A stretch of DNA of 6,258 nucleotides, taken from an uncultured cyanobacterium. GTDB taxonomy: Bacteria; Cyanobacteriota; Cyanobacteriia; PCC-6307; Cyanobiaceae. Of this stretch, positions 1 to 4,958 are shown piece after piece (within the stretch, counting starts at the first letter, position 1; each line of letters starts with the position of its first letter). Below the pieces are notes generated by a model that was not told the origin of the DNA, searched no databases, and worked only from the letters and a program-made list of their open reading frames with translations. The position numbers and the translations under genes were made by a program. The stretch is taken from positions 1 to 6,258 of the forward strand of contig CAIYSK010000270.1 of NCBI GenBank assembly GCA_903928835.1, read 5' to 3'.

Positions 1-672
1 ACCGAAGCCGTTCGCCGTCGCCCCTACACCGTGGTGCTGTTCGACGAAATCGAGAAGGCCCACCCCGATGTGTTCAACCTGCTTCTCCAGCTCCTGGAAG
101 ACGGTCGACTGACCGATTCCAAGGGCCGCACGGTCGACTTCAAAAACACCCTGATCATCATGACTTCGAACATCGGTTCGAAAGTGATCGAGAAGGGTGG
201 TGGCGGCCTGGGCTTTGAGTTCTCCGGTGGCGCCGCCGAAGAGACCAACTACAACCGGATTCGTTCCCTGGTGACTGAGGAGCTCAAGCAGTACTTCCGC
301 CCCGAATTCCTCAACCGTCTCGACGAAATCATCGTGTTCCGCCAGCTCACCCGCGATGAGGTCAAGGAAATCGCCGAGATCATGCTCAAGGAAGTGTTCG
401 GCCGGATGCAGGAGAAGGGCATCACCCTCTCGGTCACCGAGACCTTTAAGGAACGTCTGGTGGAAGAGGGCTATAACCCCAGCTACGGCGCCAGGCCCCT
501 GCGCCGGGCGGTGATGCGCCTGCTGGAAGACTCCTTGGCCGAAGAGTTCCTCTCCGGCAGGATCAGCGATGGGGATTCAGCCCTTGTCGATGTGAACGAG
601 GAGAAGCAGGTGGTGATTCGCAAGCAGCTTTCTGCCCCTGCTATGCCTGAGCTCGCTGCCGCTGGAGCCTGA
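1..672 (+). CDS. clpC: ATP-dependent Clp protease ATP-binding subunit ClpC, C-terminal part (5' end outside window)
   Basis: This is the last 223 residues of a Hsp100/ClpC AAA+ unfoldase, which unfolds substrates and feeds them to the ClpP-type peptidase in the cytosol. The frame is open from base 1, so the GTG at 31 is an internal valine codon, not a start. Visible parts belong to the second AAA+ module: Walker B (VVLFDE, fragment residues 11-16), sensor 1 Asn in TSNIGS (about 55-60), a Gly-rich loop with LGF (nt 208-216) at the position of the ClpP-docking tripeptide, the arginine finger in FLNRLDE (Arg codon 316-318), and sensor 2 in GARPLRR (Arg codon 493-495). The N-terminal repeats, first AAA+ module and second Walker A lie upstream. 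The protein ends in a short Ala/Pro-rich tail. No key residue is missing in the visible part. ClpB is less likely because ClpB lacks the ClpP-docking loop. The next gene starts 24 nt downstream with no terminator between them. Confidence 0.96.
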   Translation, partial: TEAVRRRPYTVVLFDEIEKAHPDVFNLLLQLLEDGRLTDSKGRTVDFKNTLIIMTSNIGSKVIEKGGGGLGFEFSGGAAEETNYNRIRSLVTEELKQYFRPEFLNRLDEIIVFRQLTRDEVKEIAEIMLKEVFGRMQEKGITLSVTETFKERLVEEGYNPSYGARPLRRAVMRLLEDSLAEEFLSGRISDGDSALVDVNEEKQVVIRKQLSAPAMPELAAAGA

Positions 673-684
673 TCCCGGAAGTTT

Positions 685-690
685 TATAAG
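685..690 (+). promoter_or_regulatory. Possible -10 element (TATAAG) just before the dehydrogenase start
   Basis: The 24-nt gap after clpC contains TTTTATAAG, an AT-rich patch in otherwise GC-rich sequence. TATAAG differs from the bacterial -10 consensus at one base. A start point 6-7 nt downstream would fall at about 696-697, on the ATG of the next gene, implying a leaderless mRNA. I see no convincing -35 hexamer at 660-668, and no strong Shine-Dalgarno before the ATG. The patch could be chance, with the gene transcribed by read-through from clpC. Confidence 0.2.
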
Positions 691-696
691 AATGGG

Positions 697-1845
697 ATGA
701 AACGGGTCCCTCAAAGCCACGTGTACTCGCACTCGATTGCCCCCGCCACCGTGCTGCGGGGAGATGGCGCTTGGCTGGAAGCCCTGCCAACGGTGGCGTG
801 CCTCGCCAGCAACGCCTTGGTGCTGGGCCGCAGCCAGGCCACCCGGGCCTTGCGTCAACAGTGCCTCCAGGATCTCGCCCAGGCAGATATCAAATGCACC
901 AGTTTCGAACTGGAGTTCGACTGTTGCGAAACCGATCTCCAGCGGATCGCTGCCCTAGCCGCTCCAGCCAAGCTCTCCCTCGACGCGCATCAAGAACCTC
1001 CCTTTGATGCAGTCATCGCCATTGGTGGCGGCAAGGTGCTCGATGCGGGCAAATTGTTGGCCCATCGGCTCGGCCTGCGGTGCATCACGGTGCCCACCAG
1101 TGCGGCCACCTGTGCGGGCTGGACAGCCCTCGCCAACGTCTACAGCCCCCAAGGCGCCTTCGAGGGGGACGTGAGCCTGAACCGGTGCCCTGAGCTTTTG
1201 GTGTTTGACCATGACTTCGTGCGACAAGCCCCCGCTCGAACCCTGGCCAGCGGCATCGCCGATGCCATGGCCAAGTGGTACGAGGCCTCGATCAGCAGTG
1301 GCAACAGCAGCGATGGGCTGATTCAGCAAGCGGTGCAAATGGCCCGGGTCCTGCGGGACCAGTTGCTGCTGGAAGCACAAGCCGCCATGGCCGATCCCGC
1401 CGGGGAAGCCTGGGTGCGGGTGGCGGAAGCCTGCGGTCTCACCGCCGGCCTGATTGGCGGGATTGGTGGTGCCCGGTGCCGCACGGTGGCCGCCCACGCG
1501 GTGCACAACGGCCTCACCCAGCTGGAAGCCACCCATGGGGTGCTCCATGGAGAAAAGGTGGGTTTCGGGATCCTGGTCCAACTGCGGCTGGAAGAACTCC
1601 TGGGCGGCAACCAATTGGCCGCCCAGGCGCGGCGCCAGCTGATCCCCCTGTTTCGTGCCCTTCAGCTGCCGGTGGAGTTGGGCGATCTTGGTCTGCACGG
1701 CGCCAGCCTCAGTGAGCTCCAGGAGGTTTGCGCCTTCGCCTGCCAAAGCGGCTCCGATCTCCACCACCTGCCCTTTGCCGTGGCGCCGAGCGATTTGATC
1801 GCAGCCCTGGTGAGCACCTGCAGCGGCGAGCGCGTGGCGGCGTGA
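697..1845 (+). CDS. Iron-containing alcohol dehydrogenase family protein (GldA/HcxA-like)
   Basis: A 382-residue protein of the group III metal-dependent alcohol dehydrogenases, a family of NAD(P)-dependent oxidoreductases that includes glycerol dehydrogenase (GldA), E. coli HcxA/YbdH (hydroxycarboxylate dehydrogenase) and glycerol-1-phosphate dehydrogenase. The nucleotide-binding Gly loop is AIGGGKVLD (108-116), followed by TVPTSAATCAGWT (131-143). By analogy with GldA the metal ligands are Asp189 (GIADA), His267 (AAHAVHNG) and His284 (LHGEKVGFG); the spacing of the two histidines, 17 residues, matches E. coli GldA as I recall it. Length is normal for the family. The ATG at 697 is chosen because the conserved-looking N-terminus (HSIAPATVLRGDGAW) follows closely; the ATG at 692 is out of frame. 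It shares 4 nt with the next gene. Similarity to HcxA seems closer than to true GldA, but the substrate cannot be told from sequence. Cytosolic; no signal peptide. Confidence 0.88.
   Translation: MKRVPQSHVYSHSIAPATVLRGDGAWLEALPTVACLASNALVLGRSQATRALRQQCLQDLAQADIKCTSFELEFDCCETDLQRIAALAAPAKLSLDAHQEPPFDAVIAIGGGKVLDAGKLLAHRLGLRCITVPTSAATCAGWTALANVYSPQGAFEGDVSLNRCPELLVFDHDFVRQAPARTLASGIADAMAKWYEASISSGNSSDGLIQQAVQMARVLRDQLLLEAQAAMADPAGEAWVRVAEACGLTAGLIGGIGGARCRTVAAHAVHNGLTQLEATHGVLHGEKVGFGILVQLRLEELLGGNQLAAQARRQLIPLFRALQLPVELGDLGLHGASLSELQEVCAFACQSGSDLHHLPFAVAPSDLIAALVSTCSGERVAA
1842..1845 (+). other. GTGA stop/start overlap between dehydrogenase and hydrolase genes
   Basis: The TGA stop of the dehydrogenase (1843-1845) shares bases with an in-frame GTG (1842-1844) that opens the hydrolase frame. 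This arrangement is typical of translational coupling by terminating ribosomes. It is the main reason for choosing GTG 1842 as the hydrolase start over the TTG at 1728, which would need a 118-nt overlap and sits one base after an AGGAGG at 1721-1726, too close to act as its ribosome binding site. Confidence 0.75.
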
Positions 1846-2795
1846 GCCAAGCCACGCTCACCCACGACCTGCTCCTCGAGCGACTCAGCACCTGCAAAGC
1901 CTTGGTGGCTGATGCCTCCACCCATTTGCTCGATTCCCAGGGCCGGGATCTCGCGGCCCAGATCCAGTGGTGGCAGCTCCCGGGCTTGGAGGCGGAATGG
2001 CCCGTGGCCGTGCTGGGCGCCGGGCCCCCTGTGCTTTTGCTGCATGGCTTCGACAGCTCATTTCTTGAATTCCGCCGGCTAGCCCCCCTGCTGGCCCCCC
2101 TCTGCCAGTTGTTCATTCCCGATTTGTATGGGTTTGGCTTTTGCCCCCGGCCCGCACCCCCCGCGGCCAACCCCAAAGCGGTGCTCAAGCACCTGCAAAG
2201 CCTGGTGGCGGCCATCGGTGAGCGCACCCCAGGGCCCTTGGGCCTGATTGGCGCCTCCATGGGCGGATCGGTGGCCGTGGAACTGGCCAGGCGCTGCCCG
2301 GAGCGGATCGATCGACTGCTGTTGCTAGCCCCTGCTGGCCTTACCGGCAATCCCATGCCCCTGCCCCCCGTGCTCGATGGTTTGGGGGTGAAATTTCTAG
2401 CCCTGCCTTGGGTGCGCAAGGGCCTTTGCCGCTCGGCCTTCGCCAACCCCGACCAGGACGTGGGCGAGGCTGAACTTGAAATCGCTTCGGGGCATCTGCA
2501 GGCCCCTGGCTGGGCCGAAACGTTGGCGGCCTTTGCCCGCTCCGGGGGCTTTGCTGGCTGCGGCACCCCCTTGCCCGAGCAGCCCATCGCGGTGCTCTGG
2601 GGGGCCAACGACAGAATTTTGCGGGCTCCCCAGAAACGGGCAGCCCAAGCTCTGTTAGGAGAGCGGATCAGGGAACTGCAGAACTGCGGCCACCTGCCCC
2701 ATATCGACCAACCCCAAACCGTGGCCGAGGCCTGGCTTACCGCCCAACCAACCCCATGCTTGCAGTCACAACCCCTGGGCCATGACCACCAGTAG
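1842..2795 (+). CDS. Alpha/beta hydrolase fold protein
   Basis: With the GTG start at 1842 this is a 317-residue cytosolic alpha/beta hydrolase, a family of esterases, lipases, peptidases and C-C hydrolases. The fold markers are in order: VLLLHGFDSS (oxyanion-hole HG at 68-69), IPDLYGFGFCPRP (92-104), the nucleophile elbow GASMGG with Ser139, acid Asp257 in LWGANDRIL, and His284 in NCGHLPHID. The catalytic triad is therefore complete. A cap region of about 80 residues (165-245) lies between strands and would decide the substrate; it matches nothing I can name. The first 50 residues precede the hydrolase core and are of unknown role. No signal peptide or membrane segment is visible. The gene overlaps its upstream neighbour by 4 nt and its downstream one by 14 nt, which suggests one operon. 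Ester or lipid substrates would suit the neighbouring lipid genes, but that is inference. Confidence 0.88.
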   Translation: MSQATLTHDLLLERLSTCKALVADASTHLLDSQGRDLAAQIQWWQLPGLEAEWPVAVLGAGPPVLLLHGFDSSFLEFRRLAPLLAPLCQLFIPDLYGFGFCPRPAPPAANPKAVLKHLQSLVAAIGERTPGPLGLIGASMGGSVAVELARRCPERIDRLLLLAPAGLTGNPMPLPPVLDGLGVKFLALPWVRKGLCRSAFANPDQDVGEAELEIASGHLQAPGWAETLAAFARSGGFAGCGTPLPEQPIAVLWGANDRILRAPQKRAAQALLGERIRELQNCGHLPHIDQPQTVAEAWLTAQPTPCLQSQPLGHDHQ

Positions 2796-3453
2796 CGGCC
2801 CGGTCATGCAGCTACTCGCCAGCGGCTTGCAGCTCTGGGTCCGACAGCAATGCGATGCGATCGAGAGCCTGGAGATCCAATTGGAGGGCTCCGCCCTGGA
2901 CCTGTTGCGCGGCAAGTTGGCGGGGGTGAGGCTCATGGCCCGGCGGGTGAGCTACCAGCAGTTAGAGCTTGAATTGGTGCAACTCACCACCAGCCCCATT
3001 GAGGTGAACATCGGCAAGCTACTGAAGGGCCAACCCTTGCAGCTCCAACAACCCTTCACGATTCAAGGCCAGGTGGGCTTTACGGCGGAAGGCCTCACCC
3101 AATCGATGGGCAAGCCCCAGTGGCGAGGCCTGGCCGACCACCTGGGCGAGACACTGCTGGGGATCAGCCCCGTGGTGGAGCTGCGGATCAGCCATGACAA
3201 ACTTATTTTTGCTGCAAAGGCCGCAGGCGAGGTGGGTCTAGTGGAGCTCGAAACCCACCTCCAAGCTTCCGATGGTTCGGTGGTCATCAACGCCAGCGCA
3301 GGGGAGCTGCAGGTGGAACTGCCCATGGATCCGGGCATCACGATTGAGCGCGCCAATCTCGAAGGCGGCATGGTGCAGCTCTACGGCACGGCCAAGGTGT
3401 CAGTCGGTGCTAGCCAGCCTGAATCAAGGGCAACACCAGGGTCACCAGGGTAA
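2782..3453 (+). CDS. DUF2993 / LmeA-like putative phospholipid-binding protein
   Basis: A 223-residue protein resembling the DUF2993 (LmeA) family. The family is named for mycobacterial LmeA, a phospholipid-binding protein linked to cell-envelope glycolipid synthesis; the cyanobacterial members have no established function that I know of. Visible signs are the alternating beta-rich pattern, the segment LRGKLAGVRLMARRVSYQQLELE (about 42-64), the PIEVNIGKLLKGQPLQL stretch (72-88), the VGFTAEGL segment (98-105) and a repetitive beta-strand C-terminal half. There is no clear signal peptide or transmembrane helix. The start at ATG 2782 overlaps the hydrolase by 14 nt; an in-frame ATG at 2806 would avoid this and cannot be excluded. 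Residues 210-223 form a Ser/Pro/Gly tail that lies entirely over the 3' end of cdsA on the other strand and looks unlike the folded part, so it may be a recent extension past an older stop. Confidence 0.8.
   Translation: MTTSSGPVMQLLASGLQLWVRQQCDAIESLEIQLEGSALDLLRGKLAGVRLMARRVSYQQLELELVQLTTSPIEVNIGKLLKGQPLQLQQPFTIQGQVGFTAEGLTQSMGKPQWRGLADHLGETLLGISPVVELRISHDKLIFAAKAAGEVGLVELETHLQASDGSVVINASAGELQVELPMDPGITIERANLEGGMVQLYGTAKVSVGASQPESRATPGSPG
3410..3453. other. 44-nt tail-to-tail overlap of DUF2993 gene and cdsA
   Basis: The plus-strand DUF2993 gene ends with TAA at 3451-3453, while the minus-strand cdsA gene ends with TAG at 3410-3412 (read on the minus strand). The last 14 codons of each gene are therefore coded by opposite strands of the same DNA. 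I found no hairpin followed by a T-run on either strand here, so no intrinsic terminator separates the two converging units. Confidence 0.9.
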
Positions 3454-4351
3454 AGACCACCGCCGGCACAAACAAATAGCTATCGATGCGATCCAGGATC
3501 CCCCCATGGCCGGGGATGGCATCCCCGGAATCCTTGATACCGGCATCGCGCTTCATCATCGATTCGGTGAGATCCCCCACCAGGGCAAACACCGCCACCA
3601 CCGCGCCCAGCCCAGCCCCCACCAGGGCACCCCAATGCCACCCCAGCAGCACCCCACCGAGGGCGCCCACCAGGCAGGCACAGGCCATGCCGCCCAGGGC
3701 CCCTTCCACCGTTTTGCCCGGGGAAATCGGCGACAACGGATGGCGCCCCAGCCGGCGACCAATCACATAGGAGCCGATATCGGTGGCCACAATCAAAAAG
3801 CAGGCCACCAGGGTGAGACCCAGGCCTGCACTTTGGGGCCAGCTCCAGCCCGCCAGGTTGGGGGCCAGGGCTTGGTCGGCCAGGTCGCGCAGCTTGATCC
3901 AATGGCTGGGCAAAAAGCCCAAATAGAAGAGGCCAAAAATCGAGGCTGCGATGTCGGCGATCGTGCCGGTGACCGGCTGCAACAGCAGCCAGCCACAAAT
4001 CACCGCCCCTGAAGCCGGCAGGATGGCGGCCGCCACATCCCCGGAAAACCAATGGCTGCCCTCCATGCCAGTGGCAGCCTGGGTAGAAATCAACAGCAAC
4101 TGCACCGCCACCAGGGTGGTCTTGGTGGCAGGGCGAATCCCCTTGAACTGGGCCATGCGGAAGAACTCCAGCAGACCCAAATGCACGATCACGCCCACGG
4201 CAGCGGTGAACCACCAGCCCCCCAACATCACCACCACAAAACCAAAGCCACCGGCGGCCCAGCCACTCAGCAACCTGGCGAGCGGCGTGGCGGTGCGCCT
4301 CTTGGGGTTGCCGGTGGAGGAGCCATGGTTAGGGGGCAGGCTGGGCTTCAA
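3410..4351 (-). CDS. cdsA: Phosphatidate cytidylyltransferase (CDP-diacylglycerol synthase)
   Basis: A 313-residue membrane enzyme that makes CDP-diacylglycerol from phosphatidic acid and CTP (EC 2.7.7.41), the precursor of phosphatidylglycerol and other phospholipids. The full CDS family signature is present at residues 264-290: S-x-x-K-R-x4-K-D-S-G-D-x-I-P-G-H-G-G-x-x-D-R-x-D, including the metal- and CTP-handling Asp residues. A second conserved block, TDIGSYVIGRRLGRH with PISPGKTVEG, is at 190-216. About eight or nine hydrophobic helices are visible (roughly 31-68 as two, 76-93, 104-126, 130-147, 174-198, 217-238, 242-262, 291-310), as expected for an inner-membrane protein. The start is TTG at 4351-4349, overlapping the cbiT stop as TTGA; no ATG or GTG is in frame before the first conserved part (ARLLSGWAAGG, 25-35). 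It is slightly longer than E. coli CdsA because of a polar N-terminal stretch of about 25 residues. Confidence 0.96.
   Translation of the reverse strand: MKPSLPPNHGSSTGNPKRRTATPLARLLSGWAAGGFGFVVVMLGGWWFTAAVGVIVHLGLLEFFRMAQFKGIRPATKTTLVAVQLLLISTQAATGMEGSHWFSGDVAAAILPASGAVICGWLLLQPVTGTIADIAASIFGLFYLGFLPSHWIKLRDLADQALAPNLAGWSWPQSAGLGLTLVACFLIVATDIGSYVIGRRLGRHPLSPISPGKTVEGALGGMACACLVGALGGVLLGWHWGALVGAGLGAVVAVFALVGDLTESMMKRDAGIKDSGDAIPGHGGILDRIDSYLFVPAVVFTLVTLVLPLIQAG
3510..3528. repeat. GC-rich perfect inverted repeat inside cdsA
   Basis: Arms CCGGGGATG (3510-3518) and CATCCCCGG (3520-3528) are exact reverse complements around one central G; as RNA this would fold as about 7 bp with a 5-nt loop. 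It lies in the codons for residues 275-281 of the CdsA signature, so protein conservation explains part of it. It is 57 nt beyond the DUF2993 stop on the plus strand. No T-run follows on either strand, so it does not fit an intrinsic terminator. Confidence 0.5.
4348..4351 (-). other. TTGA stop/start overlap between cbiT and cdsA
   Basis: Read on the minus strand, the bases TTGA hold both the TGA stop of cbiT (4350-4348) and a TTG (4351-4349) that opens the cdsA frame. It supports the TTG as the cdsA start by the same logic as the GTGA junction on the other strand, and implies translational coupling. No Shine-Dalgarno-like sequence is evident just upstream. Confidence 0.7.
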
Positions 4352-4953
4352 CGTTCGGCGGCGATCAAGAACAGGGGCTCAGCTGCCGCCAGCTTGGTCT
4401 GGCTGCCACGGCGTTGCATGCGATGCACCGTGGCCTGAACCACCTGGAGATCTCGGGCCTCCAACTGGCCGAGGGTGTCGGTGGCATCCACCAGGCCCTC
4501 AAGGCTGGCGGTGCTAATCACCAGGCGCCCTTCGGGCACTAACGCGTCCCACACCGCCAACAACACATCCCCAAGCGGGCGACCCACCTCCAACAGCACC
4601 CGATCGGGTTTGGCCGGCAACTGCTTGAGATCGTGGGGGGCCTGGCCGGCATGGATATGCAAGTTGGCGATGCCAAAGCGTTGACGGTTCTGCTCCAGCA
4701 GTAAAATGGCATCGGGATCCCGCTCCAGGGTGTGCACCGCCCCATGGGGCATGAGCCTGGCGATTTCCAGCGCCAATGCTCCAGTACCACCGCCCACATC
4801 CCACACCAGCGAATCGGGCCTGGGCCGCAGGTGGGCCAACAGCATCACCCGCAGCTCCATGGGCGTGGGGCTAAAGCCAGGGGCATGCTCAAACGCCCCA
4901 TCGGGCAAGCCAGGGGTCACGAAATCCCATTGGTAGGCCCCGGCCTGCTGCAT
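4348..4953 (-). CDS. cbiT: Precorrin-6B/cobalt-precorrin C15-methyltransferase, decarboxylating (CbiT; CobL C-terminal type)
   Basis: A 201-residue SAM-dependent methyltransferase of the corrin-ring pathway to vitamin B12-type cofactors; CbiT methylates C15 and removes the acetate side-chain carboxyl at C12. The N-terminus (WDFVTPGLPDGAFEH, 9-23) fits a CbiT-type beginning. SAM motif I is WDVGGGTGALALEIA (51-65), the acidic post-I residue is Glu78 in LERDPDA, and NLHIHAGQAPHDL (97-109) follows. The usual GGSGG-like loop of archaeal CbiT reads LLEVGRPLGDVL (120-131) here, a variant I associate with cyanobacterial homologs. In some bacteria this domain is fused to CbiE as CobL; here it stands alone, so a separate CbiE is expected elsewhere in the genome. 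The ATG lies 5 nt after the stop of the upstream decarboxylase-family gene. Another small-molecule or tRNA methyltransferase is possible but less likely. Confidence 0.85.
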   Translation of the reverse strand: MQQAGAYQWDFVTPGLPDGAFEHAPGFSPTPMELRVMLLAHLRPRPDSLVWDVGGGTGALALEIARLMPHGAVHTLERDPDAILLLEQNRQRFGIANLHIHAGQAPHDLKQLPAKPDRVLLEVGRPLGDVLLAVWDALVPEGRLVISTASLEGLVDATDTLGQLEARDLQVVQATVHRMQRRGSQTKLAAAEPLFLIAAER

Positions 4954-4958
4954 CAGCT

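Noticed and set aside
1346..1360. Short hairpin GGTCC/GGACC in the dehydrogenase gene
   Set aside because: A 5-bp stem inside coding sequence with no T-run or conserved context; expected by chance in GC-rich DNA.
955..1767. Open frame of 270 codons on the minus strand opposite the dehydrogenase
   Set aside because: It lies wholly antisense to a clearly conserved gene, has low-complexity Gly/His/Pro-rich translation and no recognisable domain; long antisense frames are expected at this GC content.
1728..1841. Upstream TTG start for the hydrolase with an AGGAGG just before it
   Set aside because: The AGGAGG (1721-1726) is one base from the TTG, too close to work; the added 38 residues are Arg/Pro-rich and overlap the conserved end of the dehydrogenase. 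GTG 1842 fits better.
1709..2608. Open frame of 299 codons on the minus strand opposite the hydrolase
   Set aside because: The Ser/Arg/Pro-rich translation shows no family motif, and the plus strand has a complete catalytic triad in the same place.
3433..3450. Direct repeat of CACCAGGG near the cdsA 3' end and many similar ACCAGGGC copies through 3580-3860
   Set aside because: These follow from repeated Leu/Val/Ala/Thr/Gly codons in CdsA membrane helices; spacing is irregular and there is no array structure.
3957..3964. HIP1-like octamers (GCGATCGT here, also near 5487 and 2857)
   Set aside because: None matches GCGATCGC exactly, so they are no more than near-matches expected by chance.
3272..4012. 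Plus-strand open frame of 246 codons rich in His and Gln, continuing across the cdsA region
   Set aside because: It is antisense to CdsA, whose full signature is intact; the His/Gln/Pro repeats come from reading codons for Ala/Gly/Val/Leu membrane helices on the wrong strand.
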